Counted from the first letter of the stretch, positions 1-9,037 are shown. The stretch: DNA of 64,000 nucleotides from Streptomyces endophytica (GCF_026153355.1 NZ_CP110636.1:3782001-3846000); one strand, 5' to 3'. The notes: generated from the letters alone by a model not told the origin. Numbers and translations: made by a program.

Positions 1-1
1 C

Positions 2-235
2 GCCGACGACGACGTCTGGGCGCTCACCGACTCCGAGCGCCGGGCGATGGGCATCGAGCCGCTGCCGCAGAACCTCGGCGAGGCCATCGAGCTCATGGAA
101 CGCAGCGAACTCGTCGCCGAAACCCTCGGCGAGCACGTCTTCGACTTCTTCCTCCGCAACAAGAAGCAGGAGTGGGAGGAGTACCGCTCGGAGGTCACCG
201 CCTTCGAGCTGCGCAAGATGCTGCCCGTGCTCTGA
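2..235 (+). CDS. Glutamine synthetase-like protein, C-terminal fragment
   Basis: Only the last 77 residues are inside the window; the reading frame is open from the left edge. The ending (FDFFLRNKKQEWEEYRSEVT, then FELRKMLPVL) is typical of the C-terminus of type I glutamine synthetase-like proteins of the GlnA4 kind found next to glnE in Streptomyces. The Tyr-containing adenylylation loop lies in this part of classical GlnA, but I cannot see a DLYEL-type segment here. Such paralogues often act on polyamines or other amines instead of ammonia, but the substrate cannot be judged from this fragment. glnE follows 27 bases downstream on the same strand, so the two may be co-transcribed. Confidence 0.8.
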   Translation, partial: ADDDVWALTDSERRAMGIEPLPQNLGEAIELMERSELVAETLGEHVFDFFLRNKKQEWEEYRSEVTAFELRKMLPVL

Positions 236-262
236 GCCACCGCGCCCCCGAGAGGCTGGACC

Positions 263-3200
263 ATGGCACTACCCGCTCCGCAGGGACGGCGGAGCAGCAC
301 GTTCGGCCGGCTGCTGAGACACGGGTTCACCGACCCCTCGGCGGCCGGGGAACTGCTCGATGCCCCCGAACTCGCAGCCGTCCGCGACGACTCGGTCCTC
401 CTGGAGGCGTTCGGCGGCACCGCCGATCCGGACCTGGCCCTGCGGGGTCTGGTCCGGCTGGTCGAGGCGCTGCCGGAGGACGAGCAGCAGGCGCTGCTGA
501 GCACCCTCGTCGCCGCGAAACCGCTGCGCGACCGGCTGCTGGGCGTGCTGGGCGCCTCCGAGGCGCTCGCCGACCACCTCGCCCGCCACCCCGGCGACTG
601 GCGGTCGCTGGTCACCTACGAGTCCGTCGATCTGCACCCGACCACCCCCGAGTTCGAGCAGGCGCTCGCCGAGGGCATCTGGGGCGAGCAGGGCGCCGGC
701 CGGCCCCGCGCCGACGCGCTGCGCGCCGCCTACCGCCGGGCCCTCCTCGGCATCGCCGCCCGCGACGTGTGCGGCACGACGGACGTCGCCGAGGCCGCCG
801 CGGAACTCGCCGACCTGGCCACGGCCACCGTCCGCGCCGCCCTGCAGATCTCGTACGAAGAGGCGCCCGGCGACGCCGCGGTGTGCCGGCTGGCCGTCAT
901 CGGCATGGGCAAGTGCGGCGGCCGGGAGCTGAACTACGTCTCCGACGTCGACGTCATCTTCGTCGCCGAGGCCAAGGACGGCGTCGACGAGGCCAAGGCA
1001 CTGCAGGCCGCGACCCGGATCGCCGCCCGGATGATGCGGCTGTGCTCGGACAACACCGTCGAGGGCACGATCTGGCCGGTCGACGCCAACCTGCGCCCCG
1101 AGGGCCGCAACGGCCCGCTGGTACGCACCCTCAGCAGCCACCTCGCCTACTACCAGCGCTGGGCCAAGACCTGGGAGTTCCAGGCCCTGCTCAAGGCCCG
1201 CCCGATGGCCGGCGACCTCGGCCTGGGCCAGGAGTACGTCGACGCGCTCGCCCCGATGGTGTGGGAGGTGGCCGAACGGGACAACTTCGTCTCCGACGTC
1301 CGCCAGATGCGCCGCCGGGTCGTCGAGAACATCCCCGCGGCGCAGGTCGAACGCGAACTCAAGCTCGGCCCCGGCGGTCTGCGCGACGTCGAATTCGCCG
1401 TCCAGCTCCTGCAGTTGGTGCACGGCCGCAGCGACGCCACCCTCCGCAGTGCCACCACCCTGGACGCCCTGGCCGCGCTCGCGGCCGGCGGCTATGTGGG
1501 ACGCCAGGACGCCGCCGCCCTGGACGCCGCCTACCGCTTCCTGCGCACCCTCGAACACCGCATCCAGCTGATCCGTCTGCGCCGCACCCACCTGATGCCC
1601 GAGGACGAGGCCGAACTGCGCCGCCTGGCACGGTCGTTGGGGCTGCGGACCGAGCCGGTTGACACCCTCCGCAGGGAGTGGAGGTGGCACGCGAGAGAAG
1701 TGCGCCGACTGCATGAGAAGCTCTTCTACCGCCCCCTGCTCGATGCCGTCGCCCATCTGGAGCCCGGCGAGGCCCGGCTGTCGGCCAAGGCCGCCGGTCA
1801 CCGCCTCGAAGCGCTCGGCTACGCCGATCCGGTGGCCGCGCTGCGCCACCTGGAGGCGCTGGCGTCCGGCGTGACCCGCAAGGCCGCCATCCAGCGGACC
1901 CTGCTCCCGGTGCTGCTCGCCTGGTTCGCGGACTCCGCCGACCCGGACGCCGGACTGCTCAACTTCCGCAAGGTCTCCGACGCGCTCGGCAAGACCCCCT
2001 GGTACCTCCGGCTGCTGCGCGACGAGGGCGCGGCCGCCGAGAACCTCGCCCGGGTGCTGTCGGCCGGCCGGCTCGCCCCCGACCTGCTCCTGCGCGCCCC
2101 CGAGGCGGTCGCCCTGCTCGGCGCCCCCGACGGCCTGCAGCCGCGGACCCGCGCCGCCCTGGAACAGGAGGTGCTGGCCGCGGTCGGCCGCGCGGACGGC
2201 GCGGAGGCGGCGGTCGCGGCGGCCCGCGGGGTGCGCCGCCGGGAGATGTTCCGCACCGCCGCGTCCGACGTGATCGGCGCGTACGGCACGGAGTTCAGCC
2301 CCGCCGACACCGACCACGGCCACTCCGTCGACGCGGTCGGCTCCGCGCTCTCCGACCTCAACGCCGCCACCCTCGCCGGTGCGCTGCGCGCCGCGGTCCG
2401 CGCGCAGTGGGGCGACACCCTGCCCACCCGCTTCACGGTGATCGGCATGGGCCGCTTCGGCGGCCACGAGCTGAGCTACGGCTCGGACGCCGACGTCCTC
2501 TTCGTCCACGAACCCCGCGAGGGCGCCGACGAACAGGAGGCCGCCAAGGCCGCCCACGCGGTCGCCAACGAAATGCGGCGGCTGCTCCAACTCCCGTCCT
2601 CCGACCCGCCGTTGCTCATCGACGCGGACCTCCGCCCGGAGGGCCGCACCGGCCCGCTGGTGCGCACCCTCGCCTCGTACGCGGCCTACTACCGGCGCTG
2701 GTCGCTGGTGTGGGAGGCCCAGGCACTGCTGCGCGCCGAGCCGGTCGCCGGAGACTTCGACCTCGGCCGGCGCTTCATCGAGCTGGTCGACCCGCTGCGC
2801 TACCCGGCCGAGGGCCTGGGCGACGAGGCGGTGCGCGAGATCCGCAAGCTCAAGGCCCGGATGGAGTCCGAACGGCTGCCCCGCGGCGCGGACCCGACCA
2901 CCCACGCCAAGCTGGGCCGCGGCGGCCTGAGCGACGTCGAGTGGACCGTCCAGCTGCTCCAGATGCAGCACGGCTGGGAGATCCCCGGCCTGCGCACCAC
3001 CCGCACCCGCGAGGCACTGTCCGCCGCACACGCGGCCGGGCTGATCGCCACCGAGGACGCCCAGATACTGGACGAGGCGTGGGTGCTGGCGGCGCGGGTC
3101 CGCAACGCGGTGATGCTCGTCCGCGGCCGTCCCGGCGACACGTTCCCGGTCGACGGCCGGGAACTGGCCGCGGTCGGCCGCTACCTCGGCTACGAGGACG

Positions 3201-3334
3201 GCCTCAGCCGCCGCCCCTCCGAAAACGGCCGCGGCAACGAGGCCTCCGGCCGCAGCGGCGAAATGATCGACGACTACCGCCGGATCACACGACGGGCACG
3301 CAGCGTCGTCGAGCGCGTGTTTTATGGAGCCTGA
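263..3334 (+). CDS. glnE: Bifunctional glutamine synthetase adenylyltransferase/deadenylase GlnE
   Basis: GlnE reversibly adenylylates glutamine synthetase I on a tyrosine in response to nitrogen status. The 1023-residue protein has the family's two-lobed layout. Each half carries a nucleotidyltransferase signature, GMGKCGGRELNYVSDVD in the N-half (D228 and D230) and GMGRFGGHELSYGSDAD in the C-half (D742 and D744). Each half also repeats the segments DxxLRPEGRxGPLVRTL and LKxGxGGLxDVEWTVQLLQ. The ATG at 263 is the only start just after the upstream gene. Length and motifs are intact. The target GlnA at 56971-58380 has Tyr at residue 397. The stop lies a few bases before the repeat element at 3337. 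Confidence 0.97.
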   Translation: MALPAPQGRRSSTFGRLLRHGFTDPSAAGELLDAPELAAVRDDSVLLEAFGGTADPDLALRGLVRLVEALPEDEQQALLSTLVAAKPLRDRLLGVLGASEALADHLARHPGDWRSLVTYESVDLHPTTPEFEQALAEGIWGEQGAGRPRADALRAAYRRALLGIAARDVCGTTDVAEAAAELADLATATVRAALQISYEEAPGDAAVCRLAVIGMGKCGGRELNYVSDVDVIFVAEAKDGVDEAKALQAATRIAARMMRLCSDNTVEGTIWPVDANLRPEGRNGPLVRTLSSHLAYYQRWAKTWEFQALLKARPMAGDLGLGQEYVDALAPMVWEVAERDNFVSDVRQMRRRVVENIPAAQVERELKLGPGGLRDVEFAVQLLQLVHGRSDATLRSATTLDALAALAAGGYVGRQDAAALDAAYRFLRTLEHRIQLIRLRRTHLMPEDEAELRRLARSLGLRTEPVDTLRREWRWHAREVRRLHEKLFYRPLLDAVAHLEPGEARLSAKAAGHRLEALGYADPVAALRHLEALASGVTRKAAIQRTLLPVLLAWFADSADPDAGLLNFRKVSDALGKTPWYLRLLRDEGAAAENLARVLSAGRLAPDLLLRAPEAVALLGAPDGLQPRTRAALEQEVLAAVGRADGAEAAVAAARGVRRREMFRTAASDVIGAYGTEFSPADTDHGHSVDAVGSALSDLNAATLAGALRAAVRAQWGDTLPTRFTVIGMGRFGGHELSYGSDADVLFVHEPREGADEQEAAKAAHAVANEMRRLLQLPSSDPPLLIDADLRPEGRTGPLVRTLASYAAYYRRWSLVWEAQALLRAEPVAGDFDLGRRFIELVDPLRYPAEGLGDEAVREIRKLKARMESERLPRGADPTTHAKLGRGGLSDVEWTVQLLQMQHGWEIPGLRTTRTREALSAAHAAGLIATEDAQILDEAWVLAARVRNAVMLVRGRPGDTFPVDGRELAAVGRYLGYEDGLSRRPSENGRGNEASGRSGEMIDDYRRITRRARSVVERVFYGA

Positions 3335-3336
3335 CG

Positions 3337-3802
3337 TTTGCGGCGCCTCCCACGTACTTGGCCGTCCCGCCGCGGGTCGTCTCGCCGTTGCGCCTGGCGG
3401 CGGGCGTTTGTGTTTCGGGTGCGGTGCCGGCCCTCCAGACTTCGTCCTCCGGTCCAGCCCCTCCCGTGAGGGGGAGTTGCTGAGCTGGTTGGGGGCGGGC
3501 GTGATCTGTTGCCTGCGGGCACGTGGGCATTACGTGCACCCCCACCGTCCTTCACATTCCCTCTCACGGGAGGGGACGGGCCGGAGGGGCCGGTTGTGTG
3601 GACGTAAAGCGTCAGCAGTCCACACAACCGGCCCCGGAGGCCCGTCACCGCACCCACAACAAACCCAGCCCGCCGCAGGCGCAACGGCGAACAACAACCG
3701 CGGCGGGTCAGACGGGTACGTGCGGGGCGCCGCAAAGCGCAACGGCGAGAAACCACCACGGCGGGACAGACAGGTACGTGGGAGGCGCCGCAAAGCGCAC
3801 GG
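3337..3802. repeat. Modular palindromic repeat, copy A
   Basis: This stretch of about 465 bases between glnE and the PAP2 gene has no convincing gene and is nearly repeated at 29286-29724. The ends are inverted: GCGGCGCCTCCCACGTAC near 3340 returns as GTACGTGGGAGGCGCCGC near 3775. Inside lie further inverted blocks, such as CCCCTCCCGTGAG against CTCACGGGAGGGG. A unit of about 58 bases, from GCGCTTTGCGGCGCC to TCGCCGTT, is present once on the left and twice on the right. A perfect 18-bp hairpin sits near the centre. It may act as a two-way terminator for glnE and the PAP2 gene. It looks like a MITE/REP-type non-autonomous element, but its class is unknown to me. Confidence 0.85.
3586..3635. 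repeat. Central 18-bp stem hairpin of repeat copy A
   Basis: GGGGCCGGTTGTGTGGAC (3586-3603) pairs perfectly with 3618-3635 across a 14-base loop, GTAAAGCGTCAGCA. The stem continues outward as GACGGGCC/GGCCCGTC after a GGA/GGA internal loop. Stem and loop are identical in the second copy (29582-29631), so the loop sequence may matter. Confidence 0.9.
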
Positions 3803-4636
3803 TCAGACGACAACGTGCGGAGAAAGCCGATGCGGCAACGTGCCGAACCAGATGCCGGCCAGGCCGAAGCCGAAGGCCAGGCACAGTACGCCGCCCAGCG
3901 CGTCCAGCCAGAAGTGGTTGGCCGTGGAGACGATGACCAGCAGCGTCATGCTGGGGTAGAGCAGCCCCAGCGCCTTGGCCCACACCGGCTTCGCCAGCAT
4001 GGCGATCGTGATGCCGCACCACAGCGACCAGCCAATGTGCATCGACGGCATCGCCGCGTACTGGTTGGACATCGAGGCGAGGTTGCCGGACGCCATCGAG
4101 CCCCAGGTGCCGTGGTCGATGAGGGTGTCGATGAAGCCGCCGTCCGGCATCAGCCGGGGCGGCGCCAGCGGATAGAAGTAGTAGCCGATGAGCGCGACGC
4201 CGGTGGTGGCGAACAGGGCCAGCCGGGCCGCCGCGTACCGGCCCGGGTGCCAGCGGTAGAGCCAGATCAGCACCCCGATCGTCACGATGAAGTGCAGCGT
4301 CGCGTAGTAGTAGTTCATCGACACGATCAGCCAGGTCACCGAGTTCACCGCGTGGTTGACGGTGTGCTCGACGGCGATGCCGAGGGAGTGCTCGGCCTGC
4401 CAGATCCAGTCCGCGTTCCGTAGCGCCTTCGCCTTCTGCTCCGGCACCGCGTTGCGGATCATCGAGTAGATCCAGTAGCTGACCGCGATCAGCAGGATCT
4501 CGAACCAGAGCCGGGGAGCGCGGGGGGTACGCAAGCGGGCCAGTCGGCCCTCTTCCACCGGCGGGTCCGCTCGGTCCCCCTTGGGTGGCGGGGTGGTCGG
4601 CAGGCCGTCCAGAGTCCTCGTCAGCGCATCACCCAT
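3803..4636 (-). CDS. PAP2-superfamily membrane phosphatase/transferase
   Basis: This is an integral membrane protein of 277 residues with about six hydrophobic segments. It carries the PAP2 signature at the membrane-external face: PLAPPRLMP, then AMPSMHIGW (H200), then STANHFWLDALGG (H241 and D245), the histidines that form and resolve the phospho-enzyme. Family members dephosphorylate lipid phosphates or, in the AUR1-like branch that this spacing resembles, transfer phospho-inositol. The substrate cannot be told from sequence. The start is the ATG at 4636. Its stop lies immediately beside the repeat element, and malR follows upstream in the same orientation after about 150 bases. Confidence 0.88.
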   Translation of the reverse strand: MGDALTRTLDGLPTTPPPKGDRADPPVEEGRLARLRTPRAPRLWFEILLIAVSYWIYSMIRNAVPEQKAKALRNADWIWQAEHSLGIAVEHTVNHAVNSVTWLIVSMNYYYATLHFIVTIGVLIWLYRWHPGRYAAARLALFATTGVALIGYYFYPLAPPRLMPDGGFIDTLIDHGTWGSMASGNLASMSNQYAAMPSMHIGWSLWCGITIAMLAKPVWAKALGLLYPSMTLLVIVSTANHFWLDALGGVLCLAFGFGLAGIWFGTLPHRLSPHVVV

Positions 4637-4789
4637 AGGCAGACAGTCTGCCAGAAAGGGGTGTGTCGCCGATCATCCTTCGGTCGGGTATTCGACCCGT
4701 CATATGGCACTTGAGGCGGACACGCGGCCCCGGCCGTTCTCAGGGACGGACCCTGAGACGGACCCCAGGGCGGACCCCGAGACGGCCCG

Positions 4790-5839
4790 TCAGGTGGCCC
4801 GCAGCGGCTTGGGGATCCGGGCCGCCTTCGGGACCGACGCGGTCGAGCCGCGGACCACCAGCTCGGGGTGGAAGACGAACTCGCTGTGCGGCGCCGGGGT
4901 GCCGCCGACCTCCTCCAGGAGCGCGCGGACCGCGGCCTGGCCCATCGCCGTGACCGGCTGCCGGATCGTGGTCAGCGGCGGGTCGGTGAAGGCGATCAGC
5001 GGGGAGTCGTCGAAGCCGACCACCGAGATGTCGCGCGGTACGTCCAGTCCGCGCTGCCGGGCCGCCCGGATCGCACCGAGCGCCATCATGTCGCTGGCGC
5101 AGACGATGGCGGTCGCGCCCCGTTCGATCAGCGCGCTCGCCGCGGCCTGCCCGCCCTCCAGGGTGTAGAGGGAGTGCTGGATGTACGGCGCCGCCTCGGC
5201 CGGACCGATGTCCAGCCGCTCCTGCATGGCCCGGACGAAGCCCTCGATCTTCCGCTGGACGGGCACGAAGCGCTTGGGACCGAGCGCCAGCCCGATCCGC
5301 CGGTGGCCCAGGGCGGCGAGGTGGGTGACGGCCAGGTCCACCGCGGCCCGGTCGTCGGGGGAGACGAACGGCGCCTGCACCTTGTCGGAGAAGCCGTTGA
5401 TGAGCACGAAGGGCACGCCCTGGCCGCGCAGCTGCTCGTAGCGCTGCATGTCGGCGGAGGTGTCGGCGTGCAGCCCGGAGACGAAGATGATGCCGGCCAC
5501 CCCGCGGTCGACCAGCATCTCGGTCAGCTCGTCCTCCGTCGAGCCGCCCGGGGTCTGCGTCGCGAGCACCGGGGTGTAGCCCTGGCGGGTCAGCGCCTGC
5601 CCGATGACCTGGGCGAACGCCGGGAAGATCGGGTTCTCCAGCTCGGGCGTGATCAGCCCGACCAGGCCCGCGCTGCGCTGCCGCAGCCGCACCGGGCGTT
5701 CATAGCCCAGCACGTCGAGGGCGGCCAGCACGGACTGGCGGGTGGTGGCGGAGACGCCGGGCTTCCCGTTGAGAACCCGGCTGACGGTGGCCTCGCTGAC
5801 ACCCGCCTGCGCTGCGATGTCTGCCAGCCGGGCGGTCAT
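4790..5839 (-). CDS. malR: LacI-family maltose regulator MalR
   Basis: This is a LacI/GalR repressor of 349 residues. The N-terminal helix-turn-helix (residues about 3-25, IAAQAGVSEATVSRVLNG) is followed by the hinge and a periplasmic-binding-protein-like effector domain ending in SVVGFDDSPLIAFTDPPLTTIRQP. It matches the Streptomyces MalR/Reg1 repressor of the maltose operon, which binds CTTGCAG-type heptamers; several lie upstream of malE. It lies downstream of aglA1 in the same orientation (aglA1 then malR), divergent from malEFG. A close paralogue with the same recognition helix is encoded at 13760-14818, so cross-regulation is likely. Confidence 0.9.
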   Translation of the reverse strand: MTARLADIAAQAGVSEATVSRVLNGKPGVSATTRQSVLAALDVLGYERPVRLRQRSAGLVGLITPELENPIFPAFAQVIGQALTRQGYTPVLATQTPGGSTEDELTEMLVDRGVAGIIFVSGLHADTSADMQRYEQLRGQGVPFVLINGFSDKVQAPFVSPDDRAAVDLAVTHLAALGHRRIGLALGPKRFVPVQRKIEGFVRAMQERLDIGPAEAAPYIQHSLYTLEGGQAAASALIERGATAIVCASDMMALGAIRAARQRGLDVPRDISVVGFDDSPLIAFTDPPLTTIRQPVTAMGQAAVRALLEEVGGTPAPHSEFVFHPELVVRGSTASVPKAARIPKPLRAT

Positions 5840-5868
5840 GGGTGGGACCTTACCGTCCGGCTGTCAGA

Positions 5869-5924
5869 TTGCCCACCAGGTGCAGCTGTCACCGGGTTGC
5901 CCACCAGGTGCAGCTGTCACCGGG
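5869..5924. repeat. 28-bp exact tandem duplication at the aglA1 3' end
   Basis: Positions 5869-5896 and 5897-5924 are identical 28-mers (TTGCCCACCAGGTGCAGCTG then TCACCGGG). Because 28 is not a multiple of three, the duplication shifts the end of aglA1. The gene now stops at 5889 after TWWATR, whereas the copy left outside would have given TWWAI and a stop at 5864. This looks like a recent slippage duplication that the enzyme tolerates. Confidence 0.95.
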
Positions 5925-7511
5925 CAGCGCGGCCGTCGTGCCGTTGACGGCCACCGGGGCGCTGGACAGCAGCGGAGAGCCGGGGAGCGGGATCTCGACC
6001 TCGTGCCCGAGGGTGTTCACGGTGCACACCATGCCGGGGCGGGTGAACGCGAGCACCCCGTCGGGGGAGGGCTGCCAGCTCATCTCCCCGTCGCCCAGGC
6101 CCGGCAGCTCCCGCCGCAGGGCGAGCGCGGTGCGGTAGAGCTCCAGGGTGGAGGACGGGTCGCCGGTCTGGGCGGCGACGGTCAGGGCGCGCCAGTCGGC
6201 GGGCTGCGGCAGCCAGCTGCCGCCCGGCCCGAAGCCGTACGGCGGGGCCTCGCCGGACCAGGGGAGCGGGACCCGGCAGCCGTCCCGGAAGCCGTCCTGG
6301 CCGCTCTTCCCGGAGGCGTGGCCGCGGAAGAACGCCGGGTCCTGTCGTGCCTCGTCGGGCAGGTCGGTGACCTCGGGCAGGCCCAGTTCCTCGCCCTGGT
6401 AGAGGTACGCGGAACCGGGCAGGGCCAGCATCAGCAGGGTGGCGGCGCGGGCCCGCGCGAGGCCGCCGCCGAGCCGGGTGGTGTGCCGGACCACGTCGTG
6501 GTTGGAGAGCACCCAGGTCGTCGGGGCGCCGACCGACGTGGTGGCGGCGAGCGAGTCGTCGATGACCCGGCGCAGTGCGTCGGCCCGCCAAGGGGTGTTC
6601 AGGAACTGGAAGTTGAACGCCTGGTGCAGTTCGTCGGGGCGGACGTAGAGCGCCAGCCGCTCGGGGGTCGGGGCCCAGGCCTCGGCGACGCCGATCACCT
6701 GCTTGCCGTGGTCCGTGCCGTAGCCGTCCAGCAGCCGGCGCCAGGTGCGGTGGATGGTGTGCACGCCGTCCTGGTCGAAGAACGGCAGGACCTGGTTGCC
6801 GATCAGCTTGGCCTGCTGGCCGTGGCCGATGTCGGGCAGGCCGGGCGCCTTGACCATGCCGTGTGCGACGTCGACCCGGAAGCCGTCCACGCCGAGGTCG
6901 AGCCAGAAGCGCAGGATGGCCTCGAATTCGGCGTGCACGTCCGGGTTGTCCCAGTCCAGATCGGGCTGTTCCGGGGCGAAGAGGTGCAGGTACCAGTCGC
7001 CGCGGTCGGTGCGGGTCCAGGCCGGGCCGCCGAAGACCGACTCCCAGTCGTTGGGCGGGAGTTCGCCGTGCTCGCCGCGGCCGGGGCGGAAGACGTACCG
7101 CCGCCGGGCGAGCCCGGGGTCGCGGAACCACGGGTGCCGGTCGGAGGTGTGGTTGGGGACGACGTCGACGATCACCCGCAGGCCCAGGTCGTGGGCGGTG
7201 CGGATCAGGTCGTCGGCGTCCTGGAGGGTGCCGAAGAGCGGGTCGACGGTGCGGTAGTCGGCGACGTCGTAGCCCCCGTCGGCCTGCGGCGAGGCGTAGA
7301 ACGGCGTGAGCCAGACGGCGTCCACGCCGAGGTCCTTGAGGTACGGCAGCCGCGCGCGGGCCCCGCGCAGATCGCCGATGCCGTCGCCGTCGCTGTCGGC
7401 GAAGGAACGCACGTAGATCTGGTAGATGACGGCGTCGCGCCACCACCCCGGACCGCGGCCCGGTCCGGGCACCTGGGGGGCGGGGCTGGGGGAAGTGAGC
7501 TCCTGGGTCAT
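5889..7511 (-). CDS. aglA: Cytoplasmic GH13 alpha-glucosidase AglA (copy 1)
   Basis: This is a 540-residue glycoside hydrolase family 13 enzyme with no signal peptide. The GH13 regions are present: DVVPNH (region I), GFRVDVAHG with the nucleophile Asp (region II), GVAEAW with the acid/base Glu (region III) and VLSNHD (region IV). It resembles oligo-1,6- and alpha-1,4-glucosidases that split imported maltodextrins to glucose. It is divergent from malE and precedes malR on the minus strand. The C-terminus is altered by a 28-bp tandem duplication. A paralogue of about 70% similarity by eye lies at 12180-13763. Having AglA on both sides of malEFG is unusual. Confidence 0.92.
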   Translation of the reverse strand: MTQELTSPSPAPQVPGPGRGPGWWRDAVIYQIYVRSFADSDGDGIGDLRGARARLPYLKDLGVDAVWLTPFYASPQADGGYDVADYRTVDPLFGTLQDADDLIRTAHDLGLRVIVDVVPNHTSDRHPWFRDPGLARRRYVFRPGRGEHGELPPNDWESVFGGPAWTRTDRGDWYLHLFAPEQPDLDWDNPDVHAEFEAILRFWLDLGVDGFRVDVAHGMVKAPGLPDIGHGQQAKLIGNQVLPFFDQDGVHTIHRTWRRLLDGYGTDHGKQVIGVAEAWAPTPERLALYVRPDELHQAFNFQFLNTPWRADALRRVIDDSLAATTSVGAPTTWVLSNHDVVRHTTRLGGGLARARAATLLMLALPGSAYLYQGEELGLPEVTDLPDEARQDPAFFRGHASGKSGQDGFRDGCRVPLPWSGEAPPYGFGPGGSWLPQPADWRALTVAAQTGDPSSTLELYRTALALRRELPGLGDGEMSWQPSPDGVLAFTRPGMVCTVNTLGHEVEIPLPGSPLLSSAPVAVNGTTAALPGDSCTWWATR

Positions 7512-7647
7512 CTGCCGTCCCTGTCGAGGTGAAGAGTCATGAGAGGCGGGGCCGCGAGGCAGGGGTGTGCCTTCACGGAGTCAACGCTCGGGCGGTCGCC
7601 GGGTGACGGTGCCGCAGGCCCCTCCAGGGTCTCTTTCCGGACATCCC

Positions 7648-7709
7648 GTTGCAATACCTTCCAGTGGCCTTGCAGCAATTTGCCGCAAGGTCTTTCGGTT
7701 TGTTTGCAG
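7648..7709. promoter_or_regulatory. MalR operator cluster in the aglA1-malE divergent promoter
   Basis: Heptamers related to the known MalR motif CTTGCAG occur at 7648 (GTTGCAA), 7669 (CTTGCAG), 7684 (CGCAAGG, inverted) and 7703 (TTTGCAG). The pair CCTTGC (7668) and GCAAGG (7685) forms an inverted repeat. The 248-base gap 7512-7759 has no gene and must hold both promoters. malE has an AAGGAG ribosome-binding site at 7749-7754. Assignment to MalR is inferred from the motif and position. Confidence 0.75.
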
Positions 7710-7759
7710 CGCTGTTACGTTCCTGACCGCCATCTGAGGCATTTCCCTAAGGAGTTCAC

Positions 7760-9037
7760 ATGCGGCGTGGCATACGGGGCGCGATCGCCACCGCGCTGGT
7801 AGCGGGCCTGGCACTGGCGGCGACGGCGTGCGGCGGGGGTGACGACGGAGGAAACACGGACAGCGGCGGCGAATTGTCGGGAACCGTTACCTACTGGGAC
7901 ACCTCCAACGACACCGAGAAGACGACCTACCGCAAGCTTGCCGAGGCCTTCCAGAAGGAACACCCCAAGGTCCACGTCAACTATGTGAACGTCCCCTTCG
8001 GCGACGCCAACGCCAAGTTCAAGAACGCCGCCGGCGGCAACTCCGGCGCCCCCGACGTGATGCGCACCGAGGTCGCCTGGACCGCCGACTTCGCCAACCT
8101 CGGTTACCTCGCCCCGCTCGACGGCACCCCCGCCCTCGACAAGACCGACGACTACCTCCCGCAGGCCGTCGGCTCCACCAAGTTCAAGGGCAAGACCTAC
8201 GCCGCGCCCCAGGTCATCGACACCCTGGGCCTCTTCTACAACAAGAAGCTCCTCAAGGACGCCGGCGTCGAGGTCCCCAAGTCCTTCGCCGACCTGTCCG
8301 CCGCCGCCAAGAAGATCAAGTCCAAGACCGGCGCCACCGCCCTCTACCTGCGCGGTGACGACCCCTACTGGTTCCTGCCCTACCTCTACGGCGAGGGCGG
8401 CAACATGGTCGACGCCCGCGACAAGGTCGTCCAGATCGACGACGGCGCCGGCGTCAAGGCGTTCAAGACCCTCAAGGACCTGGTCGACTCCAAGGCCGCC
8501 GTCACCGACGCCACCGACGGCCAGGAGAACCAGCTCAAGGCCCTCAAGGACGGCACCGTCGCGATGGCGATCGACGGCCCCTGGGACATCGAGGCCGCCC
8601 GCGCCGGCAAGGCCTTCAAGGACAAGGAGAACCTCGGCGTCGCCCCCGTCCCGGCCGGCAGCGCCGCCCAGGGCTCCCCGCAGGGCGGCTGGAACCTCTC
8701 CGTCTACGCCGGCAGCAAAAACCTCCGCGCCGCCTACGCCTTCGTCAAGTACATGAGCTCCGCCGCGGTCCAGCAGCAGACCACCGAGCAGCTCAGCCTG
8801 CTGCCCACCCGCAGGTCCGTCTACGACGTCCCGGCCGTCAAGAAGAACGAGATGGTCAAGTTCTTCAAGCCCGCCGTCGACGGCGCCGTCCAGCGCCCCT
8901 GGATCGCCGAAGGCAACTCCCTCTTCGAGCCGATCAAGGTCCAGATGAACAAGGTCCTCACCGGCTCCGCCACGCCCGAGCAGGCCGCCAAGGCGACCGG
9001 CGACGCCTACCGGAAGCTGCTCAAGGACTACAAGTGA
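7760..9037 (+). CDS. malE: Maltodextrin-binding lipoprotein MalE
   Basis: This is the extracytoplasmic solute-binding protein of the maltose ABC importer. The N-terminus is a lipoprotein signal with lipobox LAATAC (lipidated Cys at about residue 24), followed by a GGGDDGG linker. The body has the type I solute-binding features YWDTSNDTEK, APQVIDTLGLFYNKKLL and AIDGPWDIEAA. It opens a malE-malF-malG operon and overlaps malF by 4 bases. Start ATG 7760 follows AAGGAG by five bases. A palindrome GCAAGCTTGC near 7930, using the rare CTT codon, resembles a MalR half-site pair inside the coding sequence. Confidence 0.94.
   Translation: MRRGIRGAIATALVAGLALAATACGGGDDGGNTDSGGELSGTVTYWDTSNDTEKTTYRKLAEAFQKEHPKVHVNYVNVPFGDANAKFKNAAGGNSGAPDVMRTEVAWTADFANLGYLAPLDGTPALDKTDDYLPQAVGSTKFKGKTYAAPQVIDTLGLFYNKKLLKDAGVEVPKSFADLSAAAKKIKSKTGATALYLRGDDPYWFLPYLYGEGGNMVDARDKVVQIDDGAGVKAFKTLKDLVDSKAAVTDATDGQENQLKALKDGTVAMAIDGPWDIEAARAGKAFKDKENLGVAPVPAGSAAQGSPQGGWNLSVYAGSKNLRAAYAFVKYMSSAAVQQQTTEQLSLLPTRRSVYDVPAVKKNEMVKFFKPAVDGAVQRPWIAEGNSLFEPIKVQMNKVLTGSATPEQAAKATGDAYRKLLKDYK

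Noticed and set aside
269..3031. A 920-codon minus-strand ORF opposite glnE
   Set aside because: It is the antisense shadow of glnE; composition is Gly/Val/Gln-rich without family motifs, typical of high-GC antisense frames.
3324..4022. Several ORFs on both strands within the repeat at 3.3-3.8 kb
   Set aside because: They follow the repeat, have no protein-like composition, and similar frames appear in the second copy without conserved residues.
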